Source: a virus
Virus record (IMG/VR): IMGVR_UViG_3300044832_000059
Location: 1 to 55,819 of that record
DNA: 55,819 nucleotides
Reading direction: 5' to 3' (one strand)
The notes beneath the pieces were generated by a model. The model ran no database searches and was not told the DNA's origin. It saw only the letters and a list, made by a program, of their open reading frames with translations. Positions 48,730-55,819 of this stretch are shown piece after piece (position 1 is the stretch's first letter; every line of letters begins with the position of its first letter). Position numbers and translations under genes: made by a program.

Positions 48730-49756
48730 GCATTAATTGAATCCCCTGCTTGGGACTCACGGTTGGCTTCCACCCAAGTGCTTTTTGCACTTTTGTTGTA
48801 TCTGATATGTAAATTCGTTGATCTGCATGTCTCCAAGGTTTGAATTCGAGCGTCGCTCCCTTTCCTGATATATTTTCAATATAAGAAATTGCTTCGATAA
48901 GAGAAAGCGTATTATCAATACCTCCTCCAACATTGAAAACATTCCCCTTAACAGTACTAATCTTCTCTAGCTCATCAAGATAAAGATTTGCAACATCTGA
49001 ACCAAACAACATATCTCTTACCTGTTTACCATCTCCGTAAATATTGATCTTTCCATCTCCCATCCCAATAGATCGAATGAAGAAATCAATCCACCCTTGA
49101 TCTTCCACGCCTTTTTGATAAAGCCCATAGATGCAACTCATACGATTAATAACAACAGGAACATCATACGTGTGAAAGTATTCTTGACAGTACGTGTCCC
49201 CTGTAAGCTTTGATGCACCATAAGGTGAGTGTGGGTACTTTTGGAATCCGTCAGTTGTAAAGCCTTCGTTAATACCACGAGGCGTTACCCCATCCATCCA
49301 TCCTTCTTTTGGTTGGTTCCACTCATAACGAGTCTCTTGTTCTTTTAAGGGAATAGTGTTAATCATGTCAGAATAACACTTGTTTGTTGATGCGTAGATT
49401 ACGGGGATTTTACCATGAGTTCGTGAGTATTCAAGAACATTTATTGTTCCTTGGGCATTAACCTCGAAGTCATAGAGAGGATGAGCAATGGACCAAGGAA
49501 TACCAGGGTTTCCAGCTCCATGCCATATTCCGACTATTTCTCTCTTAGGTAGTCTTCCGAAATCTTCTTGATTTCTAACATCTCCTCTAAATATTTCTAC
49601 TCCATGTTTTTGTAAGATAGCAATGTTCTCTTCAGATCCTTTTCTTATTAAGGAATCAAAAGCAATTACTTCGTATCCTCTTCTTCTTGCTTCTAGGCTG
49701 ATATTTGTACCTATAAATCCAACTCCTCCAGTGCAAATTAAAGTACCTTTATTCAT
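48707..49756 (-). CDS. NAD-dependent NDP-sugar epimerase/dehydratase (extended SDR)
   Basis: 349 aa from ATG 49756. 'CTGGVGFIGTNI' (NAD-binding GGxGFIG), 'YASTNKCYSD' (catalytic Ser region), 'SPYGASKLTGD' (YxxxK) and 'INRMSCIYG' are extended-SDR motifs. The NKxYxD region and length resemble CDP-paratose/tyvelose epimerases. Makes an activated sugar for the phage's glycosyltransferases. Product cannot be fixed by eye. Confidence 0.88.
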   Translation of the reverse strand: MNKGTLICTGGVGFIGTNISLEARRRGYEVIAFDSLIRKGSEENIAILQKHGVEIFRGDVRNQEDFGRLPKREIVGIWHGAGNPGIPWSIAHPLYDFEVNAQGTINVLEYSRTHGKIPVIYASTNKCYSDMINTIPLKEQETRYEWNQPKEGWMDGVTPRGINEGFTTDGFQKYPHSPYGASKLTGDTYCQEYFHTYDVPVVINRMSCIYGLYQKGVEDQGWIDFFIRSIGMGDGKINIYGDGKQVRDMLFGSDVANLYLDELEKISTVKGNVFNVGGGIDNTLSLIEAISYIENISGKGATLEFKPWRHADQRIYISDTTKVQKALGWKPTVSPKQGIQLMLDEYKSK

Positions 49757-50238
49757 TTTAGAAACCTCACTCTTCCTCCCCACGTATCAGTTTGTCGATG
49801 ACAAGAAACACAAAGGGTTCTTCCATTATCTATTGCATATCGCAAATCAGGATACAAGCTCCATGGCTTAATATGATCTGCTTCCAGTTTACCTCCACGA
49901 GTATTACAGGTTTGGCAGGTGTAATCATCCCTCATAAAAACTGCGGTTCTCCATATGATGTAATCTTGTCTTTGCATTAACATTTGTCGTTCACTTTTAG
50001 TTCCACCCTTATAATTTGCGGGTCTTACTCCTACTCTTTGTGCCGACATCATTGCTTTAGATTCAAAAGAATGAGTTTTTCCTGTGAATGGATTTTTAAC
50101 AAAACTATTATGTCCTGTTATATATTTTTTACAACGTCCTTTATAAATAGTCGTAAAGTCTCCACATCCACAAGCGCACTTAATTGGTTCAGGGATGGGG
50201 TTTGTCATGAATCTACCGTTAGCTCCTCGTATTTTCAT
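49753..50238 (-). CDS. HNH homing endonuclease
   Basis: 161 aa. N-terminal 'CACGCGDFTTIYKGRCKKY' zinc-like region, then a textbook HNH: 'YTCQTCNTRGG', 'LEADHIKPWSLYPDLRYAI', 'NGRTLCVSCHRQTDT'. Free-standing nuclease inserted in the sugar operon between the acetyltransferase and the epimerase, coupled by ATGA. Likely a selfish element. Confidence 0.9.
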   Translation of the reverse strand: MKIRGANGRFMTNPIPEPIKCACGCGDFTTIYKGRCKKYITGHNSFVKNPFTGKTHSFESKAMMSAQRVGVRPANYKGGTKSERQMLMQRQDYIIWRTAVFMRDDYTCQTCNTRGGKLEADHIKPWSLYPDLRYAIDNGRTLCVSCHRQTDTWGGRVRFLK

Positions 50239-50253
50239 AAGATAGTAATAATG

Positions 50254-50760
50254 CTAAACAATTCCTTCATACTTTTCAATGAACAAATCAACATCTCGCA
50301 TGTATGATATAGCTACTTTAATTTCTTTGTCTTCCCATTCCCACCATTTAATAAGAGATAATCTCCTTATTTGTTCGTTAGTAAATCTCTTTCTTAATAC
50401 CTTCCAAGGGTTTCCGATTGCAACAGTATAGGGAGGGACATTTGATCCAATAACTGAATTTGAACCAATAATTGATCCGTCTCCAACTGTTACTCCTTCA
50501 AGAATCGAAACATCTTCTCCAATCCATACGTCATGTCCAACGGTAACTTTACCATCCATTTTAGAAGGATAGTAATCTACTCCCCAAACTTCTTTAAAAG
50601 GAAACTGAGTTACTGCTTGTGGGTTTTCAACACAAGGATGTTGCCCAGAGATAATCTTTAACCCTGACGCAATACTACAAAAGTTACCAAACGTTAACAA
50701 AACACCTTCATAGCATTTTATATCGTCTGGAATAAACGTATGCCTTCCTGCGATTATAAT
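50254..50760 (-). CDS. Hexapeptide-repeat acetyltransferase (CatB-like), possible ATT start
   Basis: Left-handed beta-helix acyltransferase: 'HDVWIGEDVSILEGVTVGDG' and 'GSIIGSNSVIGSNVPPYTVAIGNP' are the conserved end of CatB/LpxA-like O-acetyltransferases. No ATG, GTG or TTG lies at the expected start; ATT at 50760 has GGGGGG 8 nt upstream and follows the preceding gene's stop region. A longer frame from 50835 would overlap that gene by about 80 nt. Probably acetylates a sugar. Confidence 0.75.
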   Translation of the reverse strand: MIIAGRHTFIPDDIKCYEGVLLTFGNFCSIASGLKIISGQHPCVENPQAVTQFPFKEVWGVDYYPSKMDGKVTVGHDVWIGEDVSILEGVTVGDGSIIGSNSVIGSNVPPYTVAIGNPWKVLRKRFTNEQIRRLSLIKWWEWEDKEIKVAISYMRDVDLFIEKYEGIV

Positions 50761-50951
50761 GAGATGTTCCCCCCTCGAATGATGTAAATTCCTGCACCGA
50801 GAAAAATTACTCCAACAAGAACATTCCAATACCATGCTCCTAACCCAACACCAAAGAGAAAAGTAAGTCCAACTGCTGCTAGTAGTAACGCTATTCCTAC
50901 AAATGCCAAAATGATTCCAATTATCTTTATGATTATTTCTGATAAACTCAT
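50754..50951 (-). CDS. Small two-helix membrane protein in the glycan operon
   Basis: 65 aa: hydrophobic helices about 6-32 and 38-57, Gly-rich. ATG 50951 overlaps the glycosyltransferase stop (ATGA) and has GGGGTGAG upstream. Might anchor a glycosylation complex. Confidence 0.65.
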   Translation of the reverse strand: MSLSEIIIKIIGIILAFVGIALLLAAVGLTFLFGVGLGAWYWNVLVGVIFLGAGIYIIRGGNISL

Positions 50952-51769
50952 ATTATCTCACCCCATTTCTTATCTTTGTTAACCTCGTATATTCCCTTGT
51001 GAATGTTATCTTCTGATATCTTGCCATTTCTTTCTGCTGCATCATATATATTGTACTTGTAAAAGCTCTTATCATGCCACTGATGGATTACTGCAATATC
51101 AGAGAATTTACTTACTCCATGACCTATAAGCGCAAGCCTATTGAATAGATCAAAATCATCAAACCCATGCCCCTCAAAGCTTTCATCAAATCCCCCAACT
51201 TTGAGTAGCCATTCTTTTCTTGTTGCAAAGAGGACTCCAGCATTACAATGCTTCTCCCCTGTTATTCCCCAATCACTATCAGGTGCTTGATCGTTTTGGG
51301 GACGATGTGAATCAGTTAGCACTGCATAGGGGTGAGTGATAATCTTACGAGGATCTGCAAAGGATTCTTCTGGTAAGTTCTTATATATCTTCTCCCCCAT
51401 TGTCCATACTTGAGATGCAAGAATTGTATTATCTGGATATTCTTCCATCTTCTTTAAGAGTTGTTCAATCGTATTGCCAACATGAAGACCTTCTGGTTCT
51501 GTAAAAATGATAACATCACCTGTTGCTTGTTTAATGCCAACATTACGGGGAATACAAGAAATGCGTGGTTCAGTATGATCTATATAGATGTATCTCATAT
51601 CCACCCTGATAGACCAAATTGGCTCGATAAGATCCTGTGTTCCGTCAGTTGAACCATCATCTACGATGATTATTTCATCTGGTAAAACATCTTGGCAAAG
51701 AATAGTTTGTAATCCTCGATTAAGTTGTTCTTTACGATTATATGTACAAATTACTATAGACGTGCTCAT
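50948..51769 (-). CDS. Family 2 glycosyltransferase (TEPE variant)
   Basis: 273 aa. 'VICTYNRKEQLNRGLQTI', 'EIIIVDDGSTDGT' and the C-terminal 'GGFDESFEGHGFDDFDLFNR' are GT2/galactosyltransferase-like elements. The usual DxD is replaced by 'IIFTEPEG', as in the 52169 paralogue. Start overlaps the HNH gene stop by ATGA. Confidence 0.85.
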   Translation of the reverse strand: MSTSIVICTYNRKEQLNRGLQTILCQDVLPDEIIIVDDGSTDGTQDLIEPIWSIRVDMRYIYIDHTEPRISCIPRNVGIKQATGDVIIFTEPEGLHVGNTIEQLLKKMEEYPDNTILASQVWTMGEKIYKNLPEESFADPRKIITHPYAVLTDSHRPQNDQAPDSDWGITGEKHCNAGVLFATRKEWLLKVGGFDESFEGHGFDDFDLFNRLALIGHGVSKFSDIAVIHQWHDKSFYKYNIYDAAERNGKISEDNIHKGIYEVNKDKKWGEII

Positions 51770-52167
51770 AATTGTTTCATAAACCTTCCTGTTTTCAAAT
51801 CTTTATTTGGATTTTCCATTGTCGTTTTCCATTTACCTACAAAAGTTTTACCTCGCTTAACCCAATCATATTGTCGATGACATTTAATACAAAGTTGAGT
51901 CCAGTCACCTATATCTCGTAAGTAATACCCTGAAACATTTGCCCACTCATATTTAACCTCCTTATGATCTAGATCAAATGAACAATGAATAGGTTTACCA
52001 AGAGTTCTTGTTATCCATGTGTGAATTCCTGAATACGTAATATTCTTTTTCAAGTTACCATGATTAGGATTATTTGATCCTTTATTTGCACATGATTTGC
52101 AAAGTATTGATTTGCTCCAAATATTTTTATCACACTTTAAGCAGTAATTAGTTTTAGTTTCTGGCAT
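51766..52167 (-). CDS. HNH-type endonuclease
   Basis: 133 aa. Zinc knuckles 'CLKCDKN' and 'CKSCANKG', then 'FDLDHKEVKYEW' and 'WTQLCIKCHRQYDW', an HNH core. Third free-standing HNH of the genome and second in the sugar operon, between two paralogous glycosyltransferases. Confidence 0.75.
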   Translation of the reverse strand: MPETKTNYCLKCDKNIWSKSILCKSCANKGSNNPNHGNLKKNITYSGIHTWITRTLGKPIHCSFDLDHKEVKYEWANVSGYYLRDIGDWTQLCIKCHRQYDWVKRGKTFVGKWKTTMENPNKDLKTGRFMKQL

Positions 52168-52168
52168 A

Positions 52169-52993
52169 TTATTTCCTTATAATACCCCATTCAATTTCCT
52201 GATTAGCTATTAGTCTTAGATCATCTCTGTCAACAATATCATCTAGGTGTGCATCTTTCATTCGTTGTTCATTACGCTGCATAGCACTTCCCATGACATC
52301 AGGATTAGGATGAGAATGGAACTGATGGATTGCTTCCATCTCCTTATCGACAACCTGTCCATGTCCTGCAATACGAAGTCTTGTGCATAGCTCTATATCA
52401 TCAAATCCCCATACTTCAAAGTCTTCTCTCCACCCACCAAGCTTCATGAGCCACTCTTTCATATAAAGACAGGCAAATGTTGCTTGCATGTTTACTGTTT
52501 TACAAAATCCATTTGGATCATAGGGTCTTGGTTCAGTAATATAATCTTCAACAATTGATTCTGAGAGAAATTGTTTAGGCCTAGTATAGGCCAAATCTCG
52601 TACATGAGAGTTTGGTTGTCCATGATAAATAGTTCCAACAGAAACAATGTCTTCTGGATGTTCATTGTGCTGTTTTAACATCTGAGGAATAATATCAGTA
52701 ACCCAGATTAGCTCTGGTTCTGTCGTAACAATAATGTCACAGTCAGTATTCTTTATTCCAATATTGGAAGCAAGTGATCTTGTTGTCCATTCAGGATTGT
52801 TATTGTAGATATATCGTATTGGTAGACGACTTTCAAACCCTTTACAGACCCATTCTGTTGCATCAGTCTGTCTATCTGAACCGTCATCAATAACAAGCAC
52901 TTCATCTGGTAATGTGAGATGCGTTAATCGTTCAAGGCTCTTTTCAAGGAGAGTCGATCTGTTGAACGTAGTAATTAATAAACATGTCTTCAT
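52169..52993 (-). CDS. Family 2 glycosyltransferase (TEPE variant)
   Basis: 274 aa. 'LLITTFNRSTLLEKSLERL', 'EVLVIDDGSDRQT', 'IIVTTEPELIWV' in place of DxD, and 'GGWREDFEVWGFDDIELCTR' with 'HQFHSHP' near the end. Paralogue of the 50948 gene. Overlaps the upstream GT-B gene by ATGA. Confidence 0.85.
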   Translation of the reverse strand: MKTCLLITTFNRSTLLEKSLERLTHLTLPDEVLVIDDGSDRQTDATEWVCKGFESRLPIRYIYNNNPEWTTRSLASNIGIKNTDCDIIVTTEPELIWVTDIIPQMLKQHNEHPEDIVSVGTIYHGQPNSHVRDLAYTRPKQFLSESIVEDYITEPRPYDPNGFCKTVNMQATFACLYMKEWLMKLGGWREDFEVWGFDDIELCTRLRIAGHGQVVDKEMEAIHQFHSHPNPDVMGSAMQRNEQRMKDAHLDDIVDRDDLRLIANQEIEWGIIRK

Positions 52994-53928
52994 ACTATTT
53001 TTGCAATTATATCAATAAATCTTCGTTCATATGTATGCTTATCAAGTGCTTCCTGTTGCATTTTCTGTGTAAGTGCTTTCCTGTCTATCTCGTTAATAAT
53101 GAATTTATAGAATTTTTCTAAAAACATAGCACTTCCTTTGAATGAAACACTGTCAGAGTACTCATTTATTTCTGGAAATCGTACATCATCAATCATCTGA
53201 AAACAGCCCATCATATTCAGTTCAAAGAATCTATTGTTAGGACTCGATGCCTTGACCATCCCTTTATTTGCTATAGGCATTTCATCTGACAATCTATGAA
53301 GATTAAGCGCCACCTTTGTCCCCCTGTAGTATTTGATGTACTCTTCTGCATTAAGTCCTGTATTAATAATCTTTTGTCCTGTAGTATCAGGAAGAAACTC
53401 CCACCCTGTTCCCGCTATAACTACCTTGTAGTCTTTAAGGTAAGGCAGAACTTCCCTAAAGAACTTGAGCCTAGAAGGATATGCTGCACCAATAAAACAA
53501 AGATCCGAACGGTACTCAAAGGGAACGTCTATAGTCTTAGCAAGGTCTTTATCAGCAGCGTGAGGTACGTGAATAAACTTGTTTGGGTCCTCTGACTTTA
53601 GTGCTTCAACAGATGATTTGTCCTGTAGTAGTACTTTACTGAAGAAGTGATGATACTTTCTGATATAGTCTATCTCCCAAGGCTGTTCCCAATCCCACAG
53701 TATCTTGTGACAAGTGATCTTTTCTATTCTGTCTATAGTATCTTTATCAAACTCCTTGAGAAAATGGTGGAAGAAGATTACTACTTGTGGTTGAAATTTG
53801 TCATATGACTCTTCCATGTTCCAAAGGGGAGATTCAATGTAATCAGCATTCATTCGCTTTAATGAATTAATCATTCCTTGTGGAAGCCCACCGTATCTTG
53901 ATGTGATAAAAAGAATTTTACCGAGCAT
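52990..53928 (-). CDS. GT-B glycosyltransferase (CgeB-like)
   Basis: 312 aa. 'RYGGLPQGMINSLKRM' start, 'FIHVPHAADKDL', 'CFIGAAYPSRLKFFREVLP', and the C-terminal 'NNRFFELNMMGCFQMIDD' with 'KHTYERRFIDI' are typical of CgeB/Glyco_trans_1_2 proteins. Acts in the cytoplasm on a soluble nucleotide sugar. In the coupled sugar operon. Confidence 0.85.
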   Translation of the reverse strand: MLGKILFITSRYGGLPQGMINSLKRMNADYIESPLWNMEESYDKFQPQVVIFFHHFLKEFDKDTIDRIEKITCHKILWDWEQPWEIDYIRKYHHFFSKVLLQDKSSVEALKSEDPNKFIHVPHAADKDLAKTIDVPFEYRSDLCFIGAAYPSRLKFFREVLPYLKDYKVVIAGTGWEFLPDTTGQKIINTGLNAEEYIKYYRGTKVALNLHRLSDEMPIANKGMVKASSPNNRFFELNMMGCFQMIDDVRFPEINEYSDSVSFKGSAMFLEKFYKFIINEIDRKALTQKMQQEALDKHTYERRFIDIIAKIV

Positions 53929-53930
53929 AA

Positions 53931-54401
53931 TTATTTTTGTAAATGCACTTGAAGATTCCAGCCATGTTCCAAAAGTTCCCAGACCACCTTGAATTTACTT
54001 GTTATTCCATACTCTTCTCTTGCATCAGCAGTTGTCGGATCATCACAGAAGTAATCAAAGGTTCGTCTGACAAACATCTTCTTATGAGTCGGGTCTTGCG
54101 CCCACGGTTCTGTGAAAGCAAGCGGTGTTGATACTTCCATAATCGCTCCAGGTTTCATAACTCTGTAGCAGTCATTAAATAAAGGAATGACTGTATCTAG
54201 GTGTTCAATTAATTGGTGGCATCGAATTCCTTCAATATCAAAAAGTGCTTTAGGAAACAATTTATTTAATTCATATCCATTCTCAGGGAGTGGTAGTCCT
54301 TTGTTTAGATCCCAAACAATGTCAGCCGTTGATACAAGATCAATGTTGATATGTCCAGGTGCTTTTGTATTATTTGTCCCTCCTCCTAGGTCAAGTCTCA
54401 T
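53931..54401 (-). CDS. SAM-dependent methyltransferase (small)
   Basis: 156 aa. 'MRLDLGGGTNNTKAPGHINI' (SAM loop) and 'IRCHQLIEHLDTVIPLFNDC' are class I methyltransferase elements, as in the junction-spanning gene. Start overlaps the preceding small gene as ATGA (54398-54401). Sugar methylation likely. Confidence 0.85.
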   Translation of the reverse strand: MRLDLGGGTNNTKAPGHINIDLVSTADIVWDLNKGLPLPENGYELNKLFPKALFDIEGIRCHQLIEHLDTVIPLFNDCYRVMKPGAIMEVSTPLAFTEPWAQDPTHKKMFVRRTFDYFCDDPTTADAREEYGITSKFKVVWELLEHGWNLQVHLQK

Positions 54402-54538
54402 TCTACTACCTCATATCCTGCTTCATAGTCAAAAACTCCTGAAGGAATTTGAAACCAAGAATCCATTACCCACATTGGGTCGTTTTTTCTATGTCTATCA
54501 ATATTTTTATTACAATCAATACACAGATTTATCTTCAT
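54398..54538 (-). CDS. Small zinc-knuckle protein
   Basis: 46 aa with N-terminal 'LCIDCNKNID' (CxxC) and a Trp/Phe-rich middle. Its stop overlaps the methyltransferase start. May be a fragment of an HNH-type protein whose zinc knuckle looks similar, or an independent small gene. Confidence 0.55.
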   Translation of the reverse strand: MKINLCIDCNKNIDRHRKNDPMWVMDSWFQIPSGVFDYEAGYEVVE

Positions 54539-54552
54539 AACTACCAGTTATA

Positions 54553-55407
54553 CTATACTTCCTGTTGCCACTCAATAGGAGGAACCCAGCTTATTTTCCA
54601 AGATTCATATGCTTCTTTACTTGCTTCTATTAATCCATAATCAGGATCTTCTGATCCAAAATGTCTAAGATTTATTATCTTTACAAATTCAGGGATTTTC
54701 TCTCTTCGTGCAGAAATTACTTCATGTTCGTGATGCCATCCTAGTAGTTCTTTATCAAGAGAAAAGACTGCACCAGTTTGAACAAGCTGTAACCCGAAAG
54801 ATCCATCTTCGCATCCAGCCCCAATATCTTCTGGGTACTTTCCTGCTTTAAAAAACAATTTTCGGGGTACTAATAATGATCCCCCAAAGCAACTCAATCC
54901 ATATGATATTCCCGTATTTTTCTCTTCTACGGGGTGATCTAAAAATGATTGCCATCTCACATCTTGTTGGTAATTGGCAATATCTGACTCATACCATCTT
55001 GGTGTCCAAATGAGAGGAGTCTGCATGTAATGGTATGGTCCAATAATTACACGGTTAGGATCAGGATCTTGTAAATAATCGTCTATAAGACGTTGAATTC
55101 GATTAGGTGGTAGCATAACGTCAGAATCAAGAAAGTAATACGCGTCAGTATCAGTATCTGCTGCTCGTGCTCCTTGATTACGTGGTTTTGAGGCATTCCA
55201 ATCATGCTCACGAGGCCGTTTTATGTACGTTAACTTTGGCAAGATTCCTTTAAGAGCTATCTCTTCTGTTCCATCATCTGACCCATCATCAACAAGAATT
55301 GTCTTGACGGTATGTTGTGGCTGAATCTCTTGATTCTTTAAACAGTAAAGGACTCGTCCAATATTATCTTTTCTGTTATATGTTGGAATGATTATTGTTA
55401 GTTTCAA
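54553..55407 (-). CDS. Family 2 glycosyltransferase
   Basis: 284 aa. 'IIIPTYNRKDNIGRVLYCL', 'TILVDDGSDDGT', 'YYFLDSDVMLPPN' (canonical DSD) and 'GCEDGSFGLQLVQTG' mark a GT2/galactosyltransferase-like enzyme. Start overlaps the methyltransferase stop as ATGA (55404-55407). Confidence 0.88.
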   Translation of the reverse strand: MKLTIIIPTYNRKDNIGRVLYCLKNQEIQPQHTVKTILVDDGSDDGTEEIALKGILPKLTYIKRPREHDWNASKPRNQGARAADTDTDAYYFLDSDVMLPPNRIQRLIDDYLQDPDPNRVIIGPYHYMQTPLIWTPRWYESDIANYQQDVRWQSFLDHPVEEKNTGISYGLSCFGGSLLVPRKLFFKAGKYPEDIGAGCEDGSFGLQLVQTGAVFSLDKELLGWHHEHEVISARREKIPEFVKIINLRHFGSEDPDYGLIEASKEAYESWKISWVPPIEWQQEV

Positions 55408-55819
55408 CTTGATGCCTCCTTATTGTCAAGATTTGGGTCCCATCCTGGAAGTGGCTCTTTCTCAGGTTGTAAGTACACGTGAAGCTCTCTTTGCTTATGA
55501 ACAGTAATGTTTGTTGTATCCTCAGTATATGGAGGAGTCCAGTCATTAAGAAGAATCTTCCAATAACCTTTGACATCTGGATTGTGGTAATTGCCAGGAG
55601 GATTACTGGTAAAGTAATGGAATGAAGTCTCTGAAAACGCTCGAACATGTGAAGGATCTCCAAATGCTGCGACATATCCAAGAGGAACAATAATATCCAT
55701 ATGTCCATTAAAGATTAGCACTCGATAACATTCATTGATAAGGTGAAAGAGATTGTCGATATGCTCAAGGACATGGTGTGCTTTGATTTCATCAACAGAA
55801 TTGTCTTTGAAAGGTAATT
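55404..55819 (-). CDS. SAM-dependent methyltransferase, C-terminal part (continues at 1-266)
   Basis: The 3' part of the gene begun at 266, read across the circle junction; bases 55693-55819 duplicate 1-127. The C-terminal half has 'AFGDPSHVRAFSETSFHYF', the DPxHxRxF motif of a methyltransferase subgroup found in sugar and glycan operons. The full protein is 184 aa. Confidence 0.85.
   Translation of the reverse strand, partial: LPFKDNSVDEIKAHHVLEHIDNLFHLINECYRVLIFNGHMDIIVPLGYVAAFGDPSHVRAFSETSFHYFTSNPPGNYHNPDVKGYWKILLNDWTPPYTEDTTNITVHKQRELHVYLQPEKEPLPGWDPNLDNKEASS
55693..55819. repeat. Terminal direct repeat, right copy
   Basis: Identical to 1-127; see the left copy. Marks circular closure. 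Confidence 0.95.

Noticed and set aside
1-55819. Recoded genetic code (UGA or UAG read-through)
   Set aside because: TAA, TAG and TGA all end well-formed genes at sensible points, with ATGA overlaps common; the only tRNA is an ordinary Gln(UUG), not a suppressor.

Overview
The window is a circularly closed genome of a tailed, podovirus-like phage. Its last 127 bases repeat its first 127, so the unique circle is 55,692 bp, and one methyltransferase gene reads cleanly across the junction. The host cannot be named. Coding follows the standard code (TAA, TAG and TGA all act as stops) and the DNA is AT-rich. Many starts follow an AT-rich TAATATG or ACTATGG context without a Shine-Dalgarno (SD) site, while a minority have very strong GGGGGTGA/GGAGGTGA sites. 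A Patescibacteria or other low-GC host is possible, but this is only a guess.

Layout. (1) 2.8 kb back through 0 and on to 47.4 kb is a long minus-strand tract: small zinc-ribbon proteins first, then about 9 kb of coupled sugar genes (five GT-A and one GT-B glycosyltransferases, three methyltransferases, an NDP-sugar epimerase, an acetyltransferase) with two HNH nucleases inserted. (2) 3.1-6.3 kb, plus strand: an acidic putative nucleic-acid-binding protein, zinc proteins, a possible structured RNA and a clan-A-like glycosidase. (3) 6.4-14.6 kb, minus strand: small accessory genes, a Fic protein, a class II glutamine amidotransferase, an HNH nuclease and an amidoligase. (4) 15.1-38.7 kb, plus strand: the virion cluster. 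In order it holds a ribbon-helix-helix protein, terminase small subunit, tRNA-Gln(UUG), terminase large subunit, portal, three tiny hyperbasic proteins, scaffold, T7-like coat protein, adaptor, nozzle, glutamine-rich ejection proteins, a HAD/ATP-grasp/SpeD cassette, and tail and receptor-binding proteins. (5) 38.7-41.2 kb: membrane proteins, CHAP endolysin, holin, second ATP-grasp ligase. (6) 41.2-47.4 kb, minus strand: regulatory and nucleic-acid module (RAMP/Cas7-like candidate, ParB-like, XRE, RHH, VRR-NUC) plus small membrane proteins.

The most unusual signal is a set of four non-coding G/T-rich arrays (2943-3060, 3445-3547, 41172-41420, 41970-42205). They are built of GCAG tetramers followed by whole numbers of pentamers of the form (T/G)NNNG. 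All 13 distances between successive GGCAG(T) boxes are 34, 39, 44, 49 or 59 nt, that is 4 modulo 5. The pattern is co-oriented with transcription of the neighbouring genes, and one 51-bp module is identical in two distant arrays with identity ending at the box edges. I do not know a described element of this kind.

Other points: no DNA polymerase, helicase, primase, ligase or RNA polymerase is recognisable. The genome carries amide-ligase chemistry (amidoligase, glutamine amidotransferase, two ATP-grasps), a pyruvoyl decarboxylase (SpeD) and protamine-like peptides, which together suggest amine, amide or polyamine chemistry linked to virion assembly. Several promoters are clear, including two that appear to drive leaderless mRNAs and share a 13-bp palindrome.
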